From the NCBI GenBank assembly GCA_034008185.1, contig CM067081.1:68624054-68688053 (forward strand): a stretch of DNA of 64,000 bases. Reading direction: 5' to 3'. Of this stretch, positions 37,728-56,302 are shown one piece after another (position 1 is the stretch's first letter; each line of letters opens with the position of its first letter). Source of the DNA: Gorsachius magnificus (lineage: Eukaryota > Chordata > Aves > Pelecaniformes > Ardeidae). A program made the translations under genes and the position numbers. The notes under the pieces were generated by a model, which made no database searches, was not told the origin of the DNA, and was given only the letters and a program-made list of their open reading frames with translations.

Positions 37728-40700
37728 TCAGAGAAAACAATGTTTCATGTAAGTTTGTTCTTTCCACCTATCCCCAGGAAATACAAGTATTATGATTCAA
37801 CTCTTGGGTCATCTCATGACTTAGCCTATGGGGAAATAGATTTTGGCGATCCTCCAAGGCAGACACACAAAGGGTTTTCATGTCTTTGCACTGAAGACAG
37901 TGACCTACCGGCTCACTCCTCGCAGGCTTTCTGAAACTGGTTCTGGCTAGAGGGCACTCAGCCCCTGGTAGAGCTCTCTGCTCCTTTGAGCTGTGTATCT
38001 AACAGGGACAGGCCCATTCTCCCCTCCTGCCCCCCTCCATTTTGTGCAACAGAACTTGGGTATATTTTACGACTCAGGTTGTCTTGACAGTCTTTCATTC
38101 TGGTCTTGAATTGCAACAGCAATTGCAAAGCATCCTGGCTAGGGAATGGTAGAAGAATTTTAAAAGTTTCTAAAAAAAGACTGAGGATTTTAAGTGTTGA
38201 TTGTTTCAACATGTAACAATAAAGTACAAGTTGCTCCATATTTTGTGGGAAAAAAATGTTGATTCGTACCTGCAATAGTCTTGCATACTTTTCTTAAACA
38301 GCTTATGAATTGTACATCTTACCTATCCAGAAGGAGCCAGTAAGTTGATACATATTGCATGCAGCTAATTTGAGACAAGTGAGAAAAACTAGCATAATTT
38401 ATATGCTACTTATATTATCTGATTTTATTATCTTTGTGAAAGATAATTAGTTCATCTTTTTAAATAGCATTGTTTATGTAAAACAAGATTGCCAAGGAGT
38501 TTATGAGATGTGTTGGGACAGAGCACAACAAACTTTAAATCCCACTTTTGTTGAGAAGCCAAGTCCCACAGGGCTGTGATTAGCCCTGACATCAAGGCAG
38601 GGTACAAATGCTTGATCACTATCATTGGAATTATTAGACCTGCAAGAATTTTCTGAAGAGTACAGAATGAGAAAATGACTGTAATTTTGCAACTGTGGAA
38701 TTTGTTTGCAGCATATAAGAGCTGATGCTTTAAATACTTGCCACTGTAGAATCTGCCTTTCCGACAGGTTCTGAAGATCACAAACTCTTTTGCTTGTGAA
38801 TCATGCCAGGCCAGTCAGCATTCTTGCTTTGAGCTACTTTCATGGCTTTTCTAGAGGCCAAATTAGTATAAAGGAAGGCAGGGTATGAATTTACAGTATG
38901 TTAACTATTCTTCTTTGGAAACTTAACATATTCTCTCTACCCTGTGCAAATGAACTGTAAATTCTTTGGCTGACTATGTCCATTTGTTGTCCATTTGACA
39001 TATGTCAGGTTCGGGTTCAGTGGATTCCCAGTGGAGTAGAATGGTAGAGGCTACAGGTACAGTGAAAAGTTAAAGTTTAAAACAGGGTGCTAATCTGAAT
39101 GTCTATATGAGTAAATAAGATGCAATGGCAGTACTCTCCTTGGTATTTATCTTCAAACTACTTTGTATGTGAAGGATTTGGTTAGATATTAAAAAAAGAA
39201 ATTGTGTATGTAGTCCTTAATTCTGGTCTTAAATTGCAATAGGAAACTGAGAGGTAAGAAGTTTGGTGTTCTATTACTCGTCAGCAAAGCCCACCAAGTC
39301 TGTTGAAAGATTAGCGTGTGACTGAAACAAGGAAACTTAACATTTTGTTTGAGCACTTAGGGTTGGGTCTGGCTATGAAAGACTGTTCCATTGTTAACAG
39401 AACATGAAAGCCCTTTTAACTGCCAACAGAGATAGTAGCAAATATAGGTGAGTGGGGTCTATTGTTACAGTAACAAGTTACTGTGAATCAAGAGGCCCAA
39501 TTTTAACAATTAAAAAAAAGAAAATTAGTTACCTTAATTTTTAGGCGTCTAACCTAAGACCCTAGCTATACCTATATTGCCTGTACCAGAGCAGGACCCA
39601 GCGTGGCTTGCTTTTGACATAATCCCTCTGTCTCCATGGCCACGATAGATTGCTATAATTCAACTGTGAGCCTTCACAGAGTCCTAAAAGCAGGCTGAGC
39701 TCACACTGCTGGTAAGTACCAGCTGCCCTTGCAGCAGGCTGTGCTGAAGCCCTTCTGCAAAATAATCCATGAGTAACTTGCCTGTTCAACATAGGACAGT
39801 GCTGCATGACAACATTCCTGGTCCACCTACACGGTGTCTAAGTCTGTTCTTGGTCTGGAGGGCAGGCAGTGCCTTGTTATCCAGCCTAAGCCCATGGCTT
39901 TAGGTCTGGCAGCACAGTTGGGTTGCATCCTACGAATATGAAGCGCTTAACTTTCTATCTCAGTGTGCCTCTAGGCTCACCTACAGCCCACACTGAGATA
40001 GGGCGTGCATCACTCATTGAGGACGTGAGGGAAATGGAAGCTTCAGTCCAGGCTTAAAATATAATGTTAATGCACCTCTGGAAAATTCCAGAATTAATAA
40101 TTAACCTTATTGTAAAGATAAGGCTCTTTGTGAGCATGTTGGCATAAATCATCATTAAGAAAATATAATGTATGTTATAGGATAGGATATCTATATCCTA
40201 TATGGATAGGACAAATAAAAACTACTTCTTGTCCATGGTCTGTTTCCTAACTGGAGAAACAGTGACTTTCAATCCAAGCATCAAGCAGATCACCTACAGT
40301 AAAATTAGTGGAAAGAAAAGCAGTGTCCCTCTGTCTTTGAATGCTAGCTAAGAAGATAGAACAGCTCCCTTCTCTGTCTCTCTCTAATTTTTTGAAGCAT
40401 AGTGCTTCTTCCACTCTGTTTCGTAAATGGTTGCATTCCATGTGAAAGTAAAATGGCTCCCCTAGATGCTATCGACAGTCAAGCTAAAGGACGATCATGA
40501 CTACCCTAGAATTAATATAGCAGTTCCTGTATTGAAGGAGGAAGCCATTCCCCTGGGAGGATTGCTTTTGGTAGGTTTAATGCAGAGCTAGAAAACAGAA
40601 CCATGTGAACGGTTAACGTGCATTAATCAACACTGGTTTTCAAACGTTTGTTAGAGGTGAATAATAAAGTTTCTCCACTATCAAAACTCTGCAGGTACAC

Positions 40701-43292
40701 TTTCTTATAAAAGAAGAGACAAGCAGCGTTGAAGAAGTTGCTGCAGGATTGCATTAGCTAAACTGACACAAGTCCTTTTTAAACTGACATAGAAAAGGTT
40801 GCACCTGTGTAAGAAGATTAGTAAAATCATGCATCTAGGTAACTGGATGAAAATAAAGCATAGGTGTATATTCAGGGCATATGTCTAATAGAGCTTTGTA
40901 CAAAGCTCAATCACTGTAGTAAACAGAGTCGCTTGTTTGCGCCAGAAGCTTGACAATAGTTTAAACTGATTTGAAATAGTTTATCTGAACATGTACAATC
41001 TCCTTCTGCAGGTGCTCATTGATTTACAGTATCTTATGTAAAAGTAAATTCAACCTCTTACCAACTTATGTTGGTATTAGTAAGCAATCTCTGTGTACAG
41101 ACATGTCATTTAAAGCTCTTCTGTACCTAACAACTGACAAAGCTAAAGATATGCAAGTTAAATGTACTCTAGATGTAGGCACTCTCCCGTCGTCTACCCA
41201 GAAGCATATACACGTCTCTACTGACATACTGTCATAACAGCCACCAAAGCACGGTAGTCTCCAGGCCCACTGGGGGACGCACACAGCCTTTCCCAAACTT
41301 GCCTGGTAACTACAGATCCAATGGTTTTCACTGGTAACAATTCACTGTTCCCTGTAGTTTTACACTGGTATAATTAATAACATTTTGCAAATTACAACTG
41401 AATCCACAGGTTGATCTCTCTCAGCTGTGGTGGCTCAAGAAGGCATAGAAATAGACACATCCCATGTTTCTGTCCCCCTGCCAGCTATATTTTGTCATAA
41501 AGGTTAACACTTCTGTCCTTAAATATATCTAAGGATAATATCAGTAAGGTAAGAAAAGCCAGTTTTTATGTAACCACACATCCAGTTTCCCCATTTTTTT
41601 TCCAAGGACTGCACTCTGACCTGTATTACCTTTCATCTGTTTTCCAGAGCAGCTGAATTGCAGCTGGGTGAAGCTACCTCAGGAAGTGAGAGCAAAGGTG
41701 ACTCCCAATGTGATACGAGCCCCTTATTATATGGTGCCTCTATCCTTGCAGTAGCTGTGCAGCTCCCTCTCAGGCTGGGCTTCAGCCACCGTCAGCATTT
41801 TGCACTTCTGATCGATTCAGAGATTTCAATGGAGGAACAAACAGGTCATCTGTGCGACCTTTTGTACAGTGCCAAGCTACTGAGTTAATCATGTTTTCCA
41901 TTTACTGATGGCTCTTATGACACTGAATGAGGATTAGATTGACAAACTGAGCTGACTCGTGTGGTTTCATGGAGCAACCCAAGAGGATGGAGGTATGTCA
42001 AGAGAGCAAACAATGCCTTTTCCTCATACTGGCAATAGTAAGATAGCAAATCAAGTTAATCATAAACAAAACCCAAACAAAGTAGCAGAAAGCTCCCCAG
42101 GCTGATATTTAGCCTTGCTGTGATGAACAGCAGCACCTCTGCCAGGTGATTTTTTTTCTCAGGTAGTCAATTCACTGAGACATCCTTTATTTGAGGACAG
42201 GAATCTCTGTTGAGCTAAAGCCCTTCAGTTGCCTACTTTTGCAAATGCGTGTTTCTGGCTTCAGAGTTCCCTGCATTTTCAAGGGAAACTCTATGGGCCA
42301 GGAACCGACAGTGTAACTTCTATATTTAACAGGAAGCTTTTTATTTGTTTTCAAACTTGATGCAAGATATTGCTGCCCTTTAGAGAACTGCATTCATTTT
42401 AGATATTTGGATTAAATTGATAGCCTGAAATGGACTGTGCATGTTGGCAGCTGTTCCTATTACTAAATCCTTGCCACTCTCCACAGGCCAAAGAAGAAAT
42501 ACCCCCAGCAAATATTTTCTGTGTTAAACTAGACTAAACAAGACTAAGTATTTTCCTCCAGCTGCTGTCATCTATGTTGTTTTCATTCTGACATTCAGAA
42601 TGTAAATCCAGTTAAGCAGGAACTCTTTGGGGCCTTTTTTTGTGTGCCAAGCTCAATGGTGGCATTTTAAAACCAAAAGTGGATTGGTAACAGTTGTCTA
42701 TAATTAAATGGGGTATGGATCACTTCGGTTAATTTCCCACAAGCTCAAAGCATGGCTATAGTGGTGGTACTAAGGCTAAAGCAGAACTGGTCTTTATTCG
42801 GTGGTATCAACCAGGTCCTATTGCAACTAAGAGCCCTCAACGGAATGTTTGCATGCTTGGTTAATGAGAGAAGAGCAAAGAAAAGGAGAAGATAATAACA
42901 TGATGCGCCTGATGAACACTTTTACAATGGTGGAGAAGAGGGAGATGGTATGTGCAGCACTGACTCTTGACCTGGTTCATACCAACCATCAGAATCCTCC
43001 AAATGTTAAGAGAAGATGATGCTACCCATTTCAGAAGGAAACAGTGAGAAAAGCTTCTTGTCTGGATGCACTAGGGACTACTGCCTCCACAGCCGGATTG
43101 TAGATAAATGCCTCTCTATGTAGCCCTTTAGCAAGTTTTATCAAAGGAAGTAATGGGTGTTCAGTGTTTTTGGAAATGTTGCTTTCATCACAACAACTTT
43201 TATGATGTCCAGCTTAAAATGAGAGAAAAAGAAAATGATTCTACTCTGTGAACTTCTGTTGCTCTGTTTATATTTGACCACCTTTAAATTTG
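36641..43292. other. Intergenic DNA between SULT1C and GCC2
   Basis: I see no exon-like frame with matching splice sites and no recognisable protein. It holds a T34 run (37689-37722) and an 18-base perfect hairpin (40183-40200, 7-bp stem, 4-base loop). No CR1 copy was recognised here. Confidence 0.55.
37689..37722. repeat. T34 homopolymer
   Basis: An unbroken run of 34 T, by far the longest homopolymer in the window. CR1 does not leave poly(A) tails, and no AATAAA or gene-like sequence adjoins it on the minus strand, so it does not look like a processed-pseudogene tail. Confidence 0.9.
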
Positions 43293-43308
43293 TTTATTGT
43301 TATTTATT
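43293..43308 (-). terminator. SULT1C: Candidate SULT1C poly(A) signals
   Basis: Two AATAAA hexamers on the minus strand (43303-43308 and 43293-43298) lie about 400-420 bases past the stop codon, a normal 3' UTR length for this family. The pairing with the gene is inferred from position. Confidence 0.55.
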
Positions 43309-43712
43309 GATTAATGTTCATACAACATGTGAATATCATACAGTGCCCACATCTGTTGCACTCTTTTAACACCTTTTATCGGTTCCTAATTTCTTTTAGA
43401 GGTTGATTTGAAAATGGCAGCAATATCAACTGCAGTTTTACAAAGACAAAACCTCAAAGATGCCTGAAATAATTTTTGTTAATGCTGAAAGTTACTGTAG
43501 GAGGGATGAATGAGAAGTATCCATTAGGATTATTTTCTTCAGGGAGACCAACCTAAACTTCCACATAATTTGGGCACTTATGATAATGAGAAATCAGTGG
43601 TGTGTGAAAGAGAGATATTGAAATCTTAGGAACACAGGCATTTTGTAAAGGAAAAGCAAAATATATAAAATGGAAAAGGCTGACGATCATAGAGAATAAT
43701 TCCCATTGCTAA

Positions 43713-49281
<5,569 letters not shown>

Positions 49282-49299
49282 TTTATCCAGGACCACTAA

Positions 49300-50460
49300 G
49301 CACTATATGAAGAAAGAAAGGCTTGGAATTAACATGGTTGCTCTGAAAAAAATTCTAAATTTGCTCATCCATTCTTGAGGTCTCTTTTATTGACTGAATT
49401 CCATGTCCTCTGATTTCATGGTCTATGATTTGGCCTATCTGGATTCATATATAGGCTCCTTAAAGTTGGATCTAATTTTCAGAAATGCTTGGTATATCGC
49501 TGGTGGTGGTTCTCAGCATCTCTAAAAATCACTCTTTTTTTTTTTATTCCCATCTTTAAACATTTTACCAAACATATTTATGTAAAATTCTGACTGTAAG
49601 TATGTGGCTTTTGAAAGGCCAGAAAAATTAATCAGAGGTGTGATTTAAAAGAAGGCAGAGCATAGCAGCTCCCACCAAAGTCAGCATACAGGACCCAACC
49701 CTTCTTAGAGAAAACAAACACCCACTAACACCCTTTGGGCCTCATACTCACAAAGATATTTGCAGAGCTTTTCTGTGTTGCGTTCCTGGAGCTTTTCACT
49801 CTTAGAGCTCTTTGCTGTGTATTGAAATTTGTGGCAGATAAATAACCTGAACTAGATAGATCATTAACTAAATGTTGTTAGACTTTAATTATTTAAATCG
49901 ATCTACTGCCTATTGTACAGTTTTACAATAACTAGTTATTGATTTCTGGATTTCTCTCAGAGAGGCCTCTTCTTAGCCATAAACTTCAGAGCTCTAGGAT
50001 CTGGTTGGAGGAAAGTTCTGATTAAAGGGAGGCTACATAAAATAATCTCAATTAAAAATATCAGCCAGAAAAGACAAAAGACATTTCAATCCCAACAGCA
50101 AACATTGCCAACATATTTCATTTCCTTGTTGACTCACACACGATTTCACACCAGATGTGGTTCAGCATAGCAAGAGGTTGGGTTGATGGCTGGGCAGTGA
50201 CCCAAGAAATAAATAAAAAAAATGAAGACAATTTTTCCTGCTTGAATGCTTTCAATTCTTGGCTATATTGATGACTGTTCACCCACTTGGATCTTGAGGC
50301 AGAAGTAGAATGAGAGCTTGGGTGGAGTTTCTGTTCCTCCTAGGAGTGTGAGGAGAGCAGAGGAGGAGGTCCAGCAGCAGCCAACAGCTGACCAGTATTT
50401 CTGGCTTGGTTTATGAACTCCATTTTAATCCCATGAAGGAAAAATACTTCAAATTCTCAT
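49300..50460. other. SULT1C upstream region, no gene seen
   Basis: AT-rich DNA upstream of the SULT1C start. The promoter and any non-coding first exon should be here or further right, but I see no CpG island or clear TATA box that fixes them. Confidence 0.4.
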
Positions 50461-50463
50461 TTA

Positions 50464-50555
50464 GTGGAAGGTGTCCCTGCCCATGGCGGGGGGGTTGGAA
50501 CTAGATGATCTTTAAGGTCCCTTCCAACCCAAACCATTCTATGATCTATTCTATG
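50464..50555 (+). mobile_element. CR1 LINE 3' end, heavily 5'-truncated
   Basis: About 90 bp of CR1 in plus orientation: GTCCCTGCCCATGGCGGGGG, then the AACTAGATGATCTTTAAGGT block, then CCATTCTATG and a second CTATTCTATG at the terminal octamer. It lies upstream of SULT1C. Confidence 0.92.
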
Positions 50556-52065
50556 CTCTTATTGCCTAAAGTATGATTCTTTACTGGCAACAACATTAAA
50601 TGTTGGTCAGTAGCTCCAGCAAGATTATTTTAACTTGTCTCTGTCATTGTCAACAGTCTTGGAATACTTAATTTTCTTACTAATATTTAATCTAAATTGC
50701 AAAATAATTTATTATTTCTTAATACCTAAGATCAACAGGACTAAATGAATTAAAAGTAACTTGGTTCCATTTTCACCACATACTGCACATTGCTCATTTA
50801 ATAGATATCTATGGGTCTGTGGAATCGCTGGGGCCAGCCATTTATGTTTTATAGCACTTTCTAGACAGGTTCACTGCTTAACTAGCCTGGCATTACAGGG
50901 TGAGGGATCACTGCGTGTGAGGTTATGTTTCATTATAAGATTGAAGTTCCTATCCATCTTTATGAGAGATACTGGGAGAGATAATGACATGCCCTGGACT
51001 AGCCACAGACAGCACGGTAACATTGGCTGCTAAAAGTATGCCGACGACACCGTTATACCTGGTTCCCAGCCGTTGCAGTCATGCTGAAATGTTTGGTTGC
51101 ATCAGGGAAAAGCTGTTCTTGGGCAAAAGGTAGGTCACTCCAGCTGAACTCAGGCAAGTCTGAATGCATTGTGTACATAAAGTAAAATTATTTGGAAAAG
51201 CATTGCTATTGGGCATTGCTTCTGCCTTCTGCTGAAGGCATGCAAGCACTATGAGTACCCAAGGTCCTTTTTGGTCATCCTTTGGATGGTCTGGCAACGT
51301 TTGTATCTAAAATGGCTTTCTGTTATCTCAATTTTTAAAAGAAATTTCATACATACTAGTCAAAGGATGATGTGGCCATCCTTGCACTAATCCTACCCTC
51401 AAATGGAGGGCTAGCCAGCATGGCCAGTGGAGGCTAGAGAGGGATTCAGCTGACCAAACATGAGCTGACTTGCTCTGCAGAGTCCACAAACTGTATGGAT
51501 TAGCTCTCCATTGACTGTAGGAGGAGCATAGATATCTAGGTTGCAAAGACTCATTTATATTTTAAGGCACAGGTGGGAAGTGAGGATGTTCTGCCCTGGA
51601 GGTGGGGAGTGAGTTGAGAGTGAGCTGATGCAGGCCTCTTCTGGATATCAGTAAGAAAGGCCTGACAACAAATGACTTAATAAGGTAACTGCTTTAATAA
51701 GACAGAATAAGAGGAGGAATATAGATAGAGAGTAAATCTTACATCCCTTCAGCTGCTGGGAACCTTGCGTTTGTGCAGCATCAGATGGAGCCCAGGTGGT
51801 TTTTTCCCAGAGTACACTGAGCAGGTCCTGTCCTGTCTGTGGAAAGCTCCTCCTTGTTGGTCATTCAAGCTATTACATAGTTTTTTACAAGAAAACAACC
51901 CTGTTTATGAAGGACATTCACAGGAGAACTTCTTGTTGCCCTTTTAGACAAAGACACAGCCAGGCAGGAGGCACAATCACCGGTACCAAGCGGGAGCTGC
52001 CTGCTTGCTGTTCTGCTGCCTGCCTGCTCCTGTTCCAGGCTGAGTTTATCCTGCGGCTGAGGCAT

Positions 52066-52409
52066 CTACGCAGCACAGCGCAGGCTGCGCCTGCTCCGGT
52101 TAACCGTGATGTGGATCTCTGGCTCCTCGACGTACAGTGGTCTCCTGGTCAGGATTGCCACCTTCCAGCCTTTGGTCCACATACGGGCGATGACCTTCCT
52201 CATGCAACTCACAGGGTAGAAGTAGTGGGTCCCTGCTGAGGGGCTGTGGGAGTCAGTGAATTGGTTCAGTGTTCCCTGTATGATTTCAGGAAAAGTTTCC
52301 AAAGAATCAGGAAACAAACCAAGAAACTGAGAGGGCTGCTTGATTGGCTTTAAGCCAACCACTTGATCCTGTTCCGGCTCTGACCCCAGGTGTTCTTCTG
52401 AAGGCTGGA
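52066..52409 (-). CDS. Possible coding exon of an unrecognised gene
   Basis: On the minus strand an acceptor-like TGTTTCCAG is followed by about 340 nt of open frame to a stop near 52,064-52,066. The frame encodes PSEEHLGSEPEQDQVVGLKP, then KQPSQFLGLFPDSLETFPE, then THYFYPVSCMRKVIARMWTK and LTRRPLYVEEPEIHITVN to a basic end. The mix of an acidic start, hydrophobic and Trp-containing middle and Arg-rich tail looks more like protein than noise, but I do not recognise it. A possible upstream exon beginning MEEEIVKESSLEEQQN lies at about 54,050-54,140. It is too short to be sure. Confidence 0.35.
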
Positions 52410-53074
52410 AACACCAGAACTAACAAACAACACAGAACAAGCAGAGAATATACGCTTAAAGTATAATATTTCTTCTTCTGGTTGTTTGTTGAGTTTTTTT
52501 TTTTTTAATGTGACAATTACTTTCCAGTTCTGTCATGGGAGGTTTTGGCATGTTCCTCTCTGCATTAGGCCTGCATTGATTCTGTTTGTCCTTTTCACAT
52601 CTGCACCTAGCAGTTCACTTGCTGGTTGGAAATGGTATTCACCCCCCTTTCAGTTGCACAACCATCCTGATAACGCAGTAATTGCCAGAGCACATCAGCT
52701 GGTGCCTCTCGACAAAGAAACACCCAAGAGCTGCTTATCAAGGGGCTCTCTTTTATTGCAGCTGTGACTCTGAATAGCCTGTGAACAGTGCACTCTGCCA
52801 GATAAGCTGGAGTGAGGTCAAAACCCGCTGCTTGCAGCTTTAAAACTGCTTTTGAAGTAGGCAATGGGTGATGGATTTCTCCTGTTGTGCAACAGGGGGG
52901 TGAGAGGTGAACTGGTCAGCCCAGGGACTGGGTTTCTGGGCTGGGATTATGGTTTACTGGGCCACTTTAAAAAAAGACCAGGCACTCTCTGCCAAGAGCT
53001 TCCTTCAGGTTTCCATTGACCTTTGCCTGAGTGCAAACTGCTGGCAGGTGTTTCCTCATGTAAAATACATGGGG

Positions 53075-53139
53075 TTTATTTTATTTTATTTTATTTTGTT
53101 TTATTTTATTTCATTTATATTCTATTTTATTTTATTTTA
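53075..53139. repeat. ATTTT pentanucleotide microsatellite
   Basis: About 13 imperfect ATTTT units with a few substitutions (GTTTT, TTCATTTATATTC). Confidence 0.9.
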
Positions 53140-55597
53140 GCTTGGCTGAAAACACTTCGATCTTTACCTGGAATGGAACGGAAAGCTACAGGGCACTCAA
53201 CAGAAATAATGGGAAGAGAATGCTGGGTGCTCACAGCATGGAGACAAGTGACTGTGAATCAGGAATATGATTATCTGTCCTTGGAAGTACCCTTGCTATA
53301 TAGCACTGTGAGTTGGGGTAGTTAGTGCTGGATTTCATAGTCACTGGGCTTTGTGAAATCTGCATCTGATCAGCAAAGGAAGTACAGAGAGAGTACAGGT
53401 ATCTTTAACTTGCTTTTGTCCTCATCTCACGTCCTTAAATCTACACAGGGTAAGCCAACACGTTTTCATTTATCATGGTGTGCTCGTTGTCTAGAGTGTC
53501 TCATTTAGTTCCGGGTAAAATTCTCTTTTCAGCACACAGCAGTTTGTAACAGCGACAGAGAGGTTCCGGAATATCATTGCACAAGGTAACCAAGGTGCCA
53601 GGGTGGCTGCTCAGAACCGCGCTGGCTGCTGGCCTGGCCTGGCCTGCTTCCCCTTCTGCTCCGTGTTAGGGTACAGCTTCCCTTTGGCACCGTGTCACCA
53701 GAGTTGTTTTGCACACATTTGCACTATTTACTTACATACTTCTATGCAGTGGCATAGATTTATTACCGTTTCTTCTAATTTTTCCTTGGGGGGGCGGGGG
53801 GGGAGGACTGGAAACAGAAGGACCCTTGGGTATTTGGTAGATTCAGGACCCCATTAATACGTGCTGCTGCTATGCTTCATGGCTATCCATGACCACACCA
53901 TGCTGTTCTTGACATTAATATGACTATTTACATGAGCAGAGATACTCAAATGTTACTGGCTAGAACATCTGAAGGCAGTTCAGCAAAGATAAACAGCACT
54001 ACAGGGGAGTCAAAACCAGAGGAAAGCAGATGAATAAAGACATAGTTTCCTATTGTTAGCCCTCCAGACTCTGAAGTCAGGTCTATGTTGTTGTTTTGCT
54101 GTTCTTCAAGTGAGCTCTCCTTAACAATCTCTTCTTCCATTCCTATTAAATATATCAGCTTTAGGTTTTCTAGCTTGAAAAAAAAAATGCAAAGGGATTA
54201 TCTAAGAAATAAAATATGCTTCCAATTACTATCTGAAGATTTTTTTTTTTTTAATCATTGCTAGAACACTTCTTAGTGAAGATAATTCTGCGATGAGATC
54301 TCTGGTAAAAGATCCTGTTTTATTAACTAATGGAAAGCCCTATCATTTCTATATTAGCTCTTTTACTCTCCCTGCAACGGTTGTTTCAGGGATCATTTGT
54401 ATATAGAGAAAGAACATTTGAAAGAATGTGGGTAACTCACAAACTCACTGAATGTATTACGTCAGATCTTAAAAACATCTGAAAGAAATGTGTCTTGGAG
54501 AAAAAATCTGTGTCAGGCTAGTGGACATGAATAATAATTTAAAGGCAGAGAAGGCTGCTTTTGTTCTAATTTTTATGTTGGATTTGAATATTTTTGCATT
54601 TAAAATTTAATCAAGGATCACAGTAGGACTTTCAAATCATGTTAGATAAAGTGTGTTTTCTTTTGTTATTTGTACAGGATCAGACAAAGTGGGATGAAGG
54701 CTACAAATCCTACATCAGTATCAAGCACTATAGTATGGCTTTAACTCTGATTTTCATCAGATTTTGCCTATATTTAGCTTCTATATGATCTAAGGTACTA
54801 TATTTTATAAATGAAAATATCTATAGAAATCTATAGCTGATACATTTGAGTTAAAGAATTTTTTTCTTTGTTATGCTTAGTGTTTGTATCACATTTCTCT
54901 AAAACTCTAGTCTCCCTCTGCTGGACAAAACAGTCTTTATTCTAAAAGATGTTGAAATCTTTTACATTTAACATTACATTTGAAAGCTACTGAAATCCTT
55001 AGATACTAACCTGTGTTTGGCATTCAGAAAAATGCATACTCTGGAGGAATGAAAAAGCACTCTGGGCAGGCCAAGGTTTCACTTTCAGGCTTCTTGAATT
55101 TTTAAAGCTGGTTATCTGCATTTGTCGCTTGATGACTGAATTAAACTGATCTGACTTCTCAGTCAGTGAGCAACCTTAGGCAATGAAAGCTTTTGGTATT
55201 GTGGGGGGCATCTAGAGTTAATCACAAATATGTCCTGTCGTAGACTCCTGGCTGTCACAGTCCCTATGTTGTCAAGAACAATCCTGCAGGTATCTGTAAA
55301 ATAGGAACAGTACTGCCAATCTTGTGATGGTTGTTTAATGAATGTCTGAGTTGCAGCCAGATACAATTGAGATAATCATCACAGGTATATTTATGTAACA
55401 GCAAAATAAACACTAAGGCAAATGTTAAGTGTAAACATGGAATGAAAAGTCCTAAGGCTTTAATTCAGAAAGGCATTTAAGCACGATACCTAAGTGCAGT
55501 CGCTATCAGTAAAGCACTTATGTTCCATTACCATCGCTCTCCAGAAATGTCTTTGCTTTAAGTATCCTCTCTCCAGCAGAGTTTCCTGCTAGAGGAA

Positions 55598-56302
55598 GTG
55601 TTGGAGCCCACAGTTTGTGCAAGTCTGACCAGCTCTGCATGTGTTGGGGTCACAGTCATATTAATATACAATCTTGTTATTGTGGGCATGCATACTCAGG
55701 TGATAAAGTTTAATTGGACTCCTGCAGCTTTTTCCAAATACTTTTCCCAAGAAAATATGCATATGAAATGCTGCAGTGTCACCCTGTCAGTGGCACTACA
55801 TGCTTTTGGCATTGTTTCTGGAAATTACTTTGTAGAAATAAAAGGTCAGGTGTTCCCTATGCAGAATAACACATTCCCACTTGTAAATGAGATTTGGGTT
55901 AGAGCAACAGGGGGAAAGCAGAAACTTGTAATAAACAGAGTTTCTTGCCCTTTTATATATATGAAACGATGGAATTTACTTAAAAACATTACTTACTATG
56001 TTAACACATGGTTCACAGTTGTCTGCAGACTCCACTTTGCTAGCAAGCTCAGTGTAGACAATGTTAATGCAGGCAGCATCGCTCAATATAGATGGGATAG
56101 AAGCTGTTCACATATCTCAGGCTTAAACTTAAACATGGGCATAGCAGAAGTCTACATTAGAGAAGCACTGCTTAGTTGTAGGTGCCTGACACAGCTGCGG
56201 CCTTGTTTCTTCTCAAAGGAAGCCCCAGAATTTGTGCCAGATGCTGTGGGGGACTGGGGCACCAAGACCCCAGTTCATGCAGTGATGAGCGACCAGAGGT
56301 GA
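55598..56302 (+). CDS. Long open frame of unknown nature (234 codons)
   Basis: ATG to stop without interruption over 705 nt, starting MLEPTVCASLTSSACVGVTV and ending SDQR. I recognise no domain. The first third is rich in hydrophobic residues, but the frame lacks the composition or repeats of a known family, and no splice context or promoter is evident. It may be chance or a relic of a mobile element. It is listed because it is longer than expected by chance in AT-rich DNA. Confidence 0.15.
   Translation: MLEPTVCASLTSSACVGVTVILIYNLVIVGMHTQVIKFNWTPAAFSKYFSQENMHMKCCSVTLSVALHAFGIVSGNYFVEIKGQVFPMQNNTFPLVNEIWVRATGGKQKLVINRVSCPFIYMKRWNLLKNITYYVNTWFTVVCRLHFASKLSVDNVNAGSIAQYRWDRSCSHISGLNLNMGIAEVYIREALLSCRCLTQLRPCFFSKEAPEFVPDAVGDWGTKTPVHAVMSDQR

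Noticed and set aside
37723..38275. Processed pseudogene with the T34 run as its poly(A) tail
   Set aside because: No AATAAA near the run on the minus strand and no gene-like sequence beside it.
40183..40200. Perfect 7-bp stem, 4-base loop hairpin
   Set aside because: AT-rich and short; expected by chance in a window of this size.
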